Assembly (NCBI GenBank): GCA_021014325.1
Contig: CM037475.1
Coordinates: 2,635,001-2,699,000 of the forward strand
DNA length: 64,000 nucleotides
Direction: 5' to 3'
Origin: Plazaster borealis
Lineage: Eukaryota; Echinodermata; Asteroidea; Forcipulatida; Labidiasteridae
Below, one piece after another: positions 61,601 through 64,000 of the stretch. Position numbers and translations under genes: made by a program. A model generated the notes under the pieces. That model saw only the letters and a list, made by a program, of their open reading frames with translations. It had not been told where the DNA came from and made no database searches. Position 1 is the stretch's first letter, and each line of letters opens with the position of its first letter.

Positions 61601-62322
61601 ACGTGTCCGGATTTTGGGCCAGCACTATTTCTAAGTGTCCGAATTTTGGGCCAGTGCTACAGTCAGGTATAATAGAGATCAATGGGTACCACACACACGT
61701 GAAAGACTGTTTGCGCCTAGTCTTGGCTCAAGGTGTTGGCTTTTAATACATTTTTTAGTAATGCACCCTCTCTTGGTGGAACGGGACGACGACATGGGTA
61801 AGTATAATGGGACATCGAGCTTAATAAAAAAATGAACAACAACGGCTTTAATCAAAGACTAAAAAGACTTAATCAAAGACTAAATGCGGAGCATTTTACC
61901 GAGTCTAGCCCCCTACTCACTTGTCAAAATCAAATCGCAAATAAAGTGCTTCCCAATGCCAGGTTCCCCTTCTCTGTGTGAGTGTTGTGCAGTAAAATTA
62001 CTTTCTGCTCGATGTTTGAGGTAAAAAAAAAAAAAACCGCGGGCCGGCCTATCACGGCGGAGACGGGAAAAAAGCGGAGCCCGCAAGAAAGACGCAGAAT
62101 GGTGCCTTTAAAGTAAACTATTGATAAAATCTACAAATGTGAAAATTAGTGTCAATAATTTAAAACTGTACCCAATGATATTAATAAGAAAAAATCAACA
62201 AAAATGTGTTATTTTCTTCAAACTTAAATTAAACTGTTTAAACTTACACAGCTTGGCCCTCCATGTCATCTTGTATGATGATGCTCTCCAACTTGCGAAC
62301 AATTTCATCCAATTTCTGACCA
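31624..62322 (-). CDS. PDXDC1-like PLP-dependent decarboxylase domain protein, N-terminus missing
   Basis: Join of twenty exons: 62248-62322, 60720-60872, 58392-58581, 57080-57148, 56258-56421, 54703-54751, 52888-52959, 52238-52267, 51302-51427, 49578-49628, 48597-48677, 47344-47496, 46795-46900, 45682-45740, 44933-45045, 42874-43117, 42186-42278, 41144-41246, 39086-39371, 31624-31696. Phases agree at every junction and give 762 residues; remembered human PDXDC1 (788) has about 50 more at the N-terminus. Matching blocks in order: LRKLTTRIISDTTLWLSRIF, DGFNALYTKPPIIYISASAR, PGLGQYICTQLGLP, VPCNTVFGSQHTM, LERLIKDD, VVANAGTPLAGHTDN, YGVWLHVEG, NLATLALG, LSALPLWLSLQCLGY, CLRFSPLESAA, GVLRQMPVVSSLLNWFSPPP and SLNLTSGSLEST. 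The fold is that of group II PLP decarboxylases, but the usual PLP lysine motif NPHK reads QPGV here, so catalysis by the standard route is doubtful. Confidence 0.93.
31741..33640. repeat. 1.9-kb tandem repeat, copy 1
   Basis: First of three near-identical units, starting CCGGGGAGGAGAAAAAGGAG. It contains an E2-type repeat split by a MITE-A, AT-rich DNA, the near-palindrome AAACGATTCATTCATGAATC and a block of GGCCAAGTTAAATGAACC words. Differences from copies 2 and 3 are few (for example GTTATGGAAAA here, GTTGCGGGAAAA there). Confidence 0.95.
31925..32289. mobile_element. MITE-A copy inside 1.9-kb unit 1
   Basis: AGGCATCGTACACGTTTGGT and CCAAGTGTGTACGATGCCT, TTAA on both sides. The core reads CTTCTTGCACGAAG, a one-base break of the palindrome shared with the copies in units 2 and 3. 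Confidence 0.88.
33641..35541. repeat. 1.9-kb tandem repeat, copy 2
   Basis: Same unit as 31741-33640. Private changes include TAGCAGCTTAAAAACTGACA inside the MITE-A. The junction with copy 1 reads GGGAACTCGGACCGGGG. Confidence 0.95.
33825..34189. mobile_element. MITE-A copy inside 1.9-kb unit 2
   Basis: Duplicated with its host unit; it has the same flanks CTTTGCTTAGCAGTTAA and TTAAGATTGATTTGCAG and the GCACGAAG core variant. Confidence 0.88.
35542..37440. repeat. 1.9-kb tandem repeat, copy 3
   Basis: Third unit, ending GGACTGCTTGGGAACTC at 37440, where it passes directly into the 23-bp array. Confidence 0.95.
35726..36091. mobile_element. MITE-A copy inside 1.9-kb unit 3
   Basis: AGGCATCGTACACGTTTGGT and CCAAATGTGTACGATGCCT with TTAA flanks; GCACGAAG core variant as in the other two units. 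Confidence 0.88.
37441..38993. repeat. 23-bp minisatellite with higher-order repeat
   Basis: The unit GAGGGTAGGAAAGGGGATAT-ATT is repeated about 67 times with variants GGTGATTTATT, AGGGATATATT and GAGGTTAGG. The pattern of variants starting near 37819 recurs near 38532, an offset of about 713 bp or 31 units. Because 23 is not a multiple of three, the open frames inside (SPFLPSIYP...) repeat every 69 bases and are not genes. It lies in the last PDXDC1 intron. Confidence 0.93.
39086..39371 (-). CDS. PDXDC1 exon encoding GSLESTENTYKLHMQ
   Basis: ACCCAG| acceptor, AG|GTGAGA donor. Encodes GSLESTENTYKLHMQVQEEN, a Ser/Thr/Pro-rich linker and SHRFSDTEGSVQGDSEG, likely disordered. It lies between two large minisatellites. 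Confidence 0.88.
39375..40776. repeat. 68-bp minisatellite, about 20 copies
   Basis: Unit words: GCATGGTGGAGATACAATCT, AATAAGGTTTGCTGTAACAC and CATGTACATGAGTAGG. Copies near the exon (39375-39600) are more degenerate and partly shortened, those to the right are regular. It lies in a PDXDC1 intron. Confidence 0.93.
41144..41246 (-). CDS. PDXDC1 exon encoding GVLRQMPVVSSLLNWFSP
   Basis: CAACAG| acceptor, CAG|GTAAAT donor. This hydrophobic segment is nearly identical to remembered vertebrate GVLRQIPVVGSVLNWFSP. Confidence 0.93.
41985..42060. repeat. Family K left-end fragment
   Basis: AAAGACTGTGCAAGTCTCTC, AAAATGAGAAAACAACTTGA and CTATATTTTTCCATGA match the left end of 45858-46411. Confidence 0.5.
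42186..42278 (-). CDS. PDXDC1 exon encoding FLESMADVVLKGILDAQKAL
   Basis: TCTAG| acceptor and GAG|GTATAT donor, phase 0. A predicted helix ending EKENENKLLEE that runs into GVLRQM, as in vertebrates. Confidence 0.9.
42420..42850. repeat. AGCCAT/AGCCAC-based tandem repeat
   Basis: Mixtures of AGCCATAGCCACAGCC and CAATAACATTAGCCATTGCT, with repeat steps that are multiples of three. This keeps Ala/Met/Val-rich frames open on both strands. It is intronic in PDXDC1, and no splice sites or conservation support coding. Confidence 0.85.
42874..43117 (-). CDS. PDXDC1 244-base exon
   Basis: TTCCAG| acceptor, AAG|GTAAGA donor. Encodes FIPEYLNSGQKKETAHKELD, KINSEIVQRLQ and EGITIDNVVDLVWSTGKDLE; the middle corresponds to the region after VVRYE in vertebrate PDXDC1. 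Confidence 0.9.
43160..44285. repeat. 80-bp minisatellite, about 14 copies
   Basis: Unit words: GGGTTTTGAGGCATTGCATG, GTGAGGTATCAGTGTATATT and AGTTTGCGGTAACACCATGT, then GTTTATATCTACTTTATAT. Copies are very similar. It is in a PDXDC1 intron separated by three exons from the 68-bp array, with which it shares core words. Confidence 0.93.
44690..44900 (-). mobile_element. tRNA-related SINE, family S4
   Basis: CAGGTGGGATTCGAACCCAG (T-arm on minus), CCTGGTAGCTAGAGGCAGTT and TTAATAGGTGTTAAATTTGC are shared with 51720-51945. Confidence 0.55.
44933..45045 (-). CDS. PDXDC1 exon encoding ELLNFTSEHRFEFQEAVESR
   Basis: TTTCAG| acceptor, CCA|GTAAGT donor in phase 2. Continues ENLLFVDILSHGGLGVV, matching vertebrate GLLYVDDPNWSGIGVV. 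Confidence 0.9.
45682..45740 (-). CDS. PDXDC1 exon encoding RRTVSDDIDNFVESLKSLI
   Basis: ACCAG| acceptor completes a tyrosine codon with the previous exon; ATT|GTAAGT donor. 59 bases. Confidence 0.88.
45858..46411. mobile_element. TIR element, family K, longer form
   Basis: TAGACCATGCAAGCCTCGCG at the left, inverted at the right as CGCACAAGACTTGCACAGTC. The interior includes GGGACCAACTTTGTCCCA, like the palindrome in the 149-bp copy at 4574. Confidence 0.6.
46397..46783. repeat. Direct duplication, offset about 180 bp
   Basis: CAGTCTATTGCACCAGTTGT through ACAATACAAAACCTT appears twice (from 46397 and 46576). Copies differ by a few substitutions and short insertions. The right copy ends 12 bp before the PDXDC1 donor at 46794. 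Confidence 0.8.
46795..46900 (-). CDS. PDXDC1 exon encoding DKDGVCLRFSPLESAA
   Basis: TTGCAG| acceptor, T|GTAAGT donor in phase 1. Encodes LGEELRRENPNVKVDIVNID and then the conserved CLRFSPLESAA block. Confidence 0.92.
46920..47300. repeat. Degenerate GTTTTAGTACCCTGTACTC array
   Basis: Irregular repeats of GTTTTAGTACCCTGTACTCA with interspersed AGAGTACT. Period about 25-30 bases, poorly conserved, intronic. Confidence 0.75.
47344..47496 (-). CDS. PDXDC1 exon encoding QADVISPVVVFKYGD
   Basis: TCTAG| acceptor, GG|GTATGT donor, phase 0. The SPVVVFKY block equals vertebrate SPVVVFRF. A divergent acidic linker and SLPSPLLDAFNTW follow. Confidence 0.9.
47993..48045 (-). repeat. SINE family S1 fragment
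   Basis: TTGGGTTGAATAAAGAAAAA then TTGACTAGAGCAGGATTTGA, inverted relative to 3905-4110. Confidence 0.45.
48098..48535 (-). mobile_element. tRNA-related SINE, family S2
   Basis: Minus-strand GTGTGGGTTCGAATCCCAGT, the GACACTTGTGTCCTTAAGCA block, CCGCATACCTTGCGGGAAAA and a 3' TAATAA tract at 48098. The most complete S2 copy here. Confidence 0.65.
48597..48677 (-). CDS. PDXDC1 exon encoding EKPIKDSNQVISEGSLKEIF
   Basis: TTTTAG| acceptor, TTA|GTAAGT donor; 27 codons in phase 0. Poorly conserved segment between SQ-rich and SPVVV blocks, supported mainly by phase and splice sites. Confidence 0.75.
48730..49073. mobile_element. TTAA-flanked MITE, family C
   Basis: AGGCCCTGTACACTATTGGC and ACCAATAGTGTACAATACCT, TTAA at 48726-48729 and 49074-49077. 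It shares ATTGAGCTCAAACTTTCACA with the MITE-A interior, so families A and C are related. Confidence 0.78.
49578..49628 (-). CDS. PDXDC1 exon encoding SQHMQQRLNSLGSINIS
   Basis: CTACAG| acceptor, TCA|GTAAGT donor, 51 bases in phase 0. Corresponds to vertebrate SQRLQESLKKVNYIKI. Confidence 0.88.
49751..50690. repeat. 104-bp minisatellite, about 9 copies, with internal dyads
   Basis: Each unit contains TGTTGGACTGAGGACTGCAC, CTGATTATGCTTTACATGGG and CATACCACCATAATCAGAGT-CCAACAG. CTGATTATG pairs with CATAATCAG and TGTTGGACT with AGTCCAACA, so every unit can fold into a two-step hairpin. It lies in a PDXDC1 intron. Confidence 0.92.
50900..51240. mobile_element. MITE-A copy
   Basis: AGGCACTGAACATGTTTCGA and CAAACGTGTACGATACCT, TTAA on both sides. 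It has a small internal deletion near the left end and a perfect core palindrome. It ends about 60 bp from a PDXDC1 exon. Confidence 0.85.
51302..51427 (-). CDS. PDXDC1 exon encoding LSALPLWLSLQCLGYKG
   Basis: TTGTAG| acceptor, TTG|GTGAGT donor, 42 codons. Starts TLAAGAGSSQIHDRLSALPL, matching vertebrate TLVAGLTS...KLRALPLWLSLQYLG. Confidence 0.93.
51488..51680. mobile_element. Family F element (TTAACCCTCCTAC ends)
   Basis: TTAACCCTCCTACTGTCT at the left, ATGTTACCAAGAGTACAAGG at the right. It shares GTTCTGTGCACAGTTGTGCC with 63545-63732. Confidence 0.55.
51720..51945 (-). mobile_element. tRNA-related SINE, family S4
   Basis: GGGCGGGACCTGAACCCACG (T-arm on minus), CCACTGAGCTAGCCCAGTGG (D-arm-like on minus) and CTAGAGGCAGTTTGAATCCT. 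It matches 44690-44900. Confidence 0.6.
52238..52267 (-). CDS. PDXDC1 30-base micro-exon encoding TLYKSADPAM
   Basis: GTGTAG| acceptor, ATG|GTAAGT donor. Ten codons in phase 0 match vertebrate TLYKHDDPAL, and both neighbouring exons join without a gap. Too short for open-frame methods. Confidence 0.9.
52423..52610. repeat. Family E-like repeat
   Basis: CCAATTTCAATAAAGATTTA, GGTTACCAGCCAAAATG and the mirrored GTGACTGGTAACCTGC. The termini are degenerate. Confidence 0.5.
52629..52785. repeat. Repeat E2, uninterrupted
   Basis: GGCTGAATTTCACAAAGCAC at the left and TCTTTGTGAAATAGGCCC at the right. The centre GCTTAGAAGTTAAGACC contains the TTAA that is occupied by MITE-A in the otherwise similar copies of the 1.9-kb unit. 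Confidence 0.7.
52888..52959 (-). CDS. PDXDC1 exon spanning the usual PLP-lysine position
   Basis: TTACAG| acceptor, GTC|GTATCC donor, 24 codons: AAKRVNSLTLQPGVWLGLPG then VTSV. It aligns to vertebrate AAAKCDSMTMTPGPWLGLPA and to DSFNFNPHKWL in active decarboxylases. The lysine column is valine here. Confidence 0.9.
53828..54262. mobile_element. Foldback element, family P
   Basis: GGCTCCAAGGTCAAATTCAG with ATGCACTCATTTTC on the left is inverted as GAAAATGAGTGCATCAC with CTGAATTTGACCTTGGAGCC on the right, giving arms of about 50 bp. A family B MITE starts at its right edge. Confidence 0.7.
54265..54645. mobile_element. TTAA-type MITE, family B
   Basis: AGGGTCTGTATACGTTTGGT and CCAAACGCATACAATTCCT with TTAA at 54261-54264 and 54646-54649. 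Confidence 0.8.
54703..54751 (-). CDS. PDXDC1 exon encoding HNLATLALGTVPTSVL
   Basis: GTTCAG| acceptor, TTA|GTAAGT donor. One base completes glycine with the previous exon (HVEG-HNLATLALG). Vertebrate HVEGVNLATLALG matches. Confidence 0.92.
54918..55092. repeat. Family E element
   Basis: CCCAATTTCATAAAGCTGTT at the left and AGGCTTTATGAAATTGGGCC at the right; internal GCTAAGCAAAAAATGAGC as in 3378-3571. Confidence 0.7.
55237..55445 (+). mobile_element. tRNA-related SINE, family S1
   Basis: GATAGCTCAGTTGGTAGAGT (A box) and GGTCGTTGGTTCAAGTCC (B box) at 55350-55412, with ATTAATCC in the anticodon loop region. The same 5' and 3' flanks as 3905-4110 identify a repeat. Confidence 0.6.
55620..55720 (+). 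repeat. tRNA-like fragment
   Basis: GCTGGTCTAGTGTTAAGAAA and GATTGCAGGTTCAATTCCCA resemble A and B boxes but no cloverleaf could be closed. Confidence 0.35.
55798..56182. mobile_element. TTAA-type MITE, family B
   Basis: AGGGTCTGTATACGTTTGGT and CTAAACGTATACAATCCCT with TTAA at 55794-55797 and 56183-56186. It ends 72 bp from a PDXDC1 exon. Confidence 0.8.
56258..56421 (-). CDS. PDXDC1 exon encoding VVANAGTPLAGHTDN...YGVWLHVEG
   Basis: ATTCAG| acceptor, GG|GTGAGT donor in phase 2. Starts DIATLERLIKDDEGSSKNPL. In active decarboxylases the end of this block reads LHVDAAY, whose Asp contacts the pyridine nitrogen; here it is HVEG, as in vertebrate PDXDC1. Confidence 0.95.
56640..56990 (+). mobile_element. 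LINE (CR1/L2-like) 3' fragment with intact reading-frame end
   Basis: An open frame from 56643 reads QHAVAPPYLIDLLSFHVPGR, then GDKAFSIAGPREWNKLPVHI, and ends FLFSISV with TAG at 56895-56897. The AGPxxWNxLPxxIR motif followed by FKxLLKTxLF is typical of CR1/L2-type ORF2 ends. The 3' tail GCGCTTTGATCTTGTTAAAG and GGCGCTATATAAATGC is also typical. It is 5'-truncated and lies in a PDXDC1 intron on the opposite strand. Confidence 0.75.
57080..57148 (-). CDS. PDXDC1 exon encoding VPCNTVFGSQHTM
   Basis: TTCTCAG| acceptor, ATG|GTAAAC donor, 23 codons: LGLPLSSLCTVPCNTVFGSQ then HTM. It matches remembered vertebrate LGLPFPCLCRVPCNTVFGSQ and HQM. It has no in-frame Met start of use to open-frame methods. 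Confidence 0.92.
57255..57440 (+). mobile_element. tRNA-related SINE, family S3, with head
   Basis: GGTTGGCTCAGTGGTTACGT (A box) and CCAAGTTTGAATCCCGAACC (B box), then GGATTGGGTTTTCAATCCCT and GTGTGGGTTTTCCCTACGTG. This explains the headless S3 pieces elsewhere. Confidence 0.6.
57610..57889 (+). mobile_element. LINE ORF2-end fragment with Cys-rich finger
   Basis: The plus strand encodes RRNVAEAAWECRHVWRAV, then PFSCHFCGRKITARIGLISL and a stop at 57889. A C-x2-C finger followed by xxARIGLxSH-like sequence is common at the end of some non-LTR retrotransposon proteins. Upstream frames are broken. Confidence 0.45.
58392..58581 (-). CDS. PDXDC1 exon encoding DGFNALYTKPPIIYISASAR
   Basis: CTTCAG| acceptor, CAG|GTAACA donor. 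Runs from FDDSSAYFHSDSRDGVLRVC to PGLGQYICTQ; the phase agrees on both sides. Confidence 0.95.
58918..59285. mobile_element. MITE-A copy (left of a tandem pair)
   Basis: AGGTATCGTAAATGTTTGGT and CCAAACATGTTCAGTGCCT; TTAA at 58914-58917 and 59286-59289. The right TTAA is shared with the next element. Confidence 0.85.
59290..59667. mobile_element. MITE-A copy with a different palindromic core
   Basis: AGGCACTGGACACTTTTGGT and AAACGTGTTCAGTGCCT. The flanking arms match other MITE-A copies, but the core is GACTTCAGGCCTGAAGCC and not CTTCTTGCAAGAAG, with AAAAAG/CTTTTT outside. TTAA follows at 59668-59671. Confidence 0.82.
59672..59960. mobile_element. Degenerate family C-like element
   Basis: AGGTATTTTAAGGTCATGGG near the left, ACAAAGTGTGGATACTGGTC and CACCAATGTTGTACAT near the right, resembling 48730-49073. 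The terminal AGG is not intact. Confidence 0.45.
60206..60485. mobile_element. Family G element (CAGGGTTCTCCCCA ends)
   Basis: CAGGGTTCTCCCCAGG at the left and TGGGGAGAACCCTG at the right form a perfect 14-bp TIR. Inner GAAATTTGCGCGTATTGG and CCAATACGCTAGC words are conserved with 63238-63542. Flanks TGGTA and TGGTG suggest a short target duplication. Confidence 0.75.
60720..60872 (-). CDS. PDXDC1 exon encoding LRKLTTRIISDTTLWLSRIF
   Basis: CGTAG| acceptor, CCG|GTGAGT donor in phase 2. Starts LSPPCLDKEAQVAMLGQSIA; matches vertebrate MALLGHSLGAY...LRKLTTRILSDTTLWLCRIF. Confidence 0.95.
61572..61665. repeat. 32-bp tandem repeat, three copies
   Basis: GTCCGGATTTTGGGCCAGCR repeated at 61573, 61605 and 61637 with small changes. 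Intronic in PDXDC1. Confidence 0.75.
62248..62322 (-). CDS. PDXDC1 first recognised coding exon
   Basis: TTGCAG| acceptor and GT|GTAAGT donor. Encodes GQKLDEIVRKLESIIIQDDM and EGQA, comparable to vertebrate SGQDMVSILQLVQNLMHGDE. About 50 N-terminal residues remain to be found upstream. Confidence 0.8.
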
Positions 62323-62673
62323 CTGCAAAAAAAGATGAAAGGAAATTAAAAATCTAAAATGTGCAAAGACCTCCCCCCAAAAAAGAAAAAAAAAGAAAAG
62401 AAAAAAATATATAAAAGAATAAATAAATAAATAAATTAGCATAAATAAAAAAGTAACCTGATTCCGAATATCAACTTATCATAATTCTTTATTAATGATT
62501 TTTTATCAAAATGTGATTTTAGATATTTTTCAATTCCTAGGTAAATGCTACAAATTCCGAATTTGTTTTTACTATTTTCAAAAATGAAATATCGTAGTCA
62601 ATCTGAAGACTGTAGATCTAAAACAGGAATCAAAACATTTTTCTGGAAATTTCCCTGAATACACAACAGTTAA

Positions 62674-62875
62674 GACCAGGGCCCAATTCCATAAAGCCTG
62701 TAAGCACAAAAACTTGCAAAGCACAGAAAAAAAATCTTGCTTAGCTGAAACATGTTAAGAGCCAAAATTCCATAAAGTTTACATTGTTTCAACTGGTTTC
62801 CAACTGAATTTTGGCTTAGCAAAGAAAATGGCTAAGCAGTGTTTTCTACTTAACAACTTTATGAAATTGGCCCCA
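62674..62875. repeat. Family E element
   Basis: GGGCCCAATTCCATAAAGCC at the left, ACAACTTTATGAAATTGGCC at the right, about 200 bp. Confidence 0.65.
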
Positions 62876-63237
62876 GTTGTTTTACCAATGCTGCATTCGT
62901 TTTAGACATTTAAAGAATAAATTAAACAATAAGCAGGAATAGGCCTAAATATGAAAACAAAACTATTTTTTTCCAATACCACAAAGTCAGCATGTAACAG
63001 ATGTGCCTTCAAAAAATTAATTACAGCAGAAAAAAACCCTTCACCATCATGCAGGCCTAACACTAACAAACAACAGCTGTCTAAAATGTGTGCATAATAC
63101 TCAACTGTTCTTTTGTTGTTCACCACATATTTACACAATAAAAAAAAATCAAATGACTTACTCAATTCTGTTAACACCCACATCTACATTATAATGTATG
63201 CATAGTGACTTCTTTCGGACAAGTACTGTCTGATAAG

Positions 63238-63542
63238 CAGGGTTCTCCCCAGGTTTTTCCAAAACTGTGTGGCATTCTGAACCTAAATATTTGGATGTTT
63301 GGCCGAAACATGCTGAACTGAAACAAGGTCTTCAGAATGTTTTCTAGTTGGTGTTTATCTTGGTTTTAAAAGCCCTACTGTGCAATCTGGAGCATTCTAT
63401 ATGGTTTTCTCTTGATGTTTTTGGTGAAGAAAAAAAGAAGAAAAAAACCCCAAAAAACAAACCCCACATTTTTGTTTAGCGCATCGGCTGAAATTTGTGC
63501 ATATCGGCCTGATACGCTAGCTTGTGCATGGGGAGAACCCTG
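63238..63542. mobile_element. Family G element with direct-repeat flanks
   Basis: CAGGGTTCTCCCCAGG and CATGGGGAGAACCCTG ends. The flanks carry ATAAG on both sides, or CTGATAAG on both sides if three terminal bases are counted as target. An insertion of purine-rich sequence is present near 63427. Confidence 0.75.
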
Positions 63543-63544
63543 AT

Positions 63545-63732
63545 AAGAATATTATCCACTGTGGTTTTGAATGAATACAAAAATTTATGCGGGCTATTGT
63601 GGTACGTGGTTACACAGTACACAGTTGGTTCTGTGCACAGTTGTGCCACCATACACAACCCATGCAGTTGAATGGTTTCAAATGGTTGGTCAACTTAATG
63701 GAAAACATTACCAAGAGTTGGAGGATTAATTT
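63545..63732. repeat. Family F-like element
   Basis: ATTATCCACTGTGGTTTTGA, GTTCTGTGCACAGTTGTGCC and ACCAAGAGTTGGAGGATTAA match the repeats at 12300-12740 and 51488-51680. Confidence 0.5.
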
Positions 63733-63937
63733 TTTACTTTGATTGATATTTCTGATGTGCAGCCTACATAATTCAATAACCAAAAGGATAGTTAATGGAA
63801 ATAAACAATTCAATCAATTACTTTCCGACTACCTGTTCAGTAACTTGCATTATTGTGTCTAAAAAATCATAGTTAAAGACTGTCTTAGGCAAGGCACTGC
63901 CTTGACCTGAGTCTGTACCACCCGGTTAGCCCAGCAG

Positions 63938-64000
63938 GACCCAATTTCATAGAGCTGTTTAAGCATAAGAAGTTGCTAAGCACAACTAATAATAAGCTTA
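63938..64000. repeat. Family E element, cut by the window edge
   Basis: GGACCCAATTTCATAGAGCT then GTTTAAGCATAAGAAGTTGC. Only the left half is in view. Confidence 0.6.

Noticed and set aside
63146..63170. 22-base minus-strand stretch with TAG acceptor and GA|GTAAGT donor as an upstream PDXDC1 exon
   Set aside because: The phase could fit, but six residues are too few to judge and the acceptor tract is weak. Left out of the gene model.

Overview
The window is eukaryotic: intron-rich genes with consensus GT/AG junctions, AT-rich non-coding DNA, tRNA-derived SINEs, LINE tails and many short inverted-repeat transposons. The ribosomal protein SA sequence and the repeat types fit a marine invertebrate deuterostome, most likely an echinoderm; this is inference, not proof.

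Layout from left to right. (1) About 705-1419, minus strand: the 5' end of a gene whose first residues look like an EH (Eps15-homology) domain; it runs off the left edge. (2) 5404-15030, minus strand: seven in-phase coding exons that I identify as TEDC2, a partner of delta/epsilon tubulin; its first short coding exon was not found. (3) 19889-25346, plus strand: a complete six-exon RPSA gene (40S ribosomal protein SA, 318 residues) with a poly(A) signal at 25433. RPSA and TEDC2 are head-to-head. (4) About 25.5-31.6 kb: intergenic, with a 66-bp tandem repeat that stays open in several frames. (5) 31624-62322, minus strand: twenty in-phase coding exons of PDXDC1, a PLP-decarboxylase-like protein. 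The extreme N-terminus lies in or beyond the right edge. The residues normally used to bind PLP are replaced.

Non-coding DNA is the most striking part. At least twelve copies of one ~365-bp element (here 'MITE-A') with ends beginning AGG and TTAA target duplications are present, with three related families (B, C, D). Three MITE-A insertions can be read against empty copies of the repeat they landed in. PDXDC1 introns hold a run of unrelated tandem arrays: a 1.9-kb unit in three copies, a 23-bp array with higher-order structure, related 68-bp and 80-bp arrays in different introns, a 104-bp array rich in internal dyads, and an alanine-codon-like repeat.

The genes do not form one pathway: ribosome biogenesis (RPSA), centriole microtubules (TEDC2), a PLP-fold protein (PDXDC1) and a probable endocytic or trafficking adaptor. 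I found no prokaryotic-type system, CRISPR array, rRNA or convincing functional tRNA. Gene names rest on remembered family sequences and exon-phase consistency; no database search was run.
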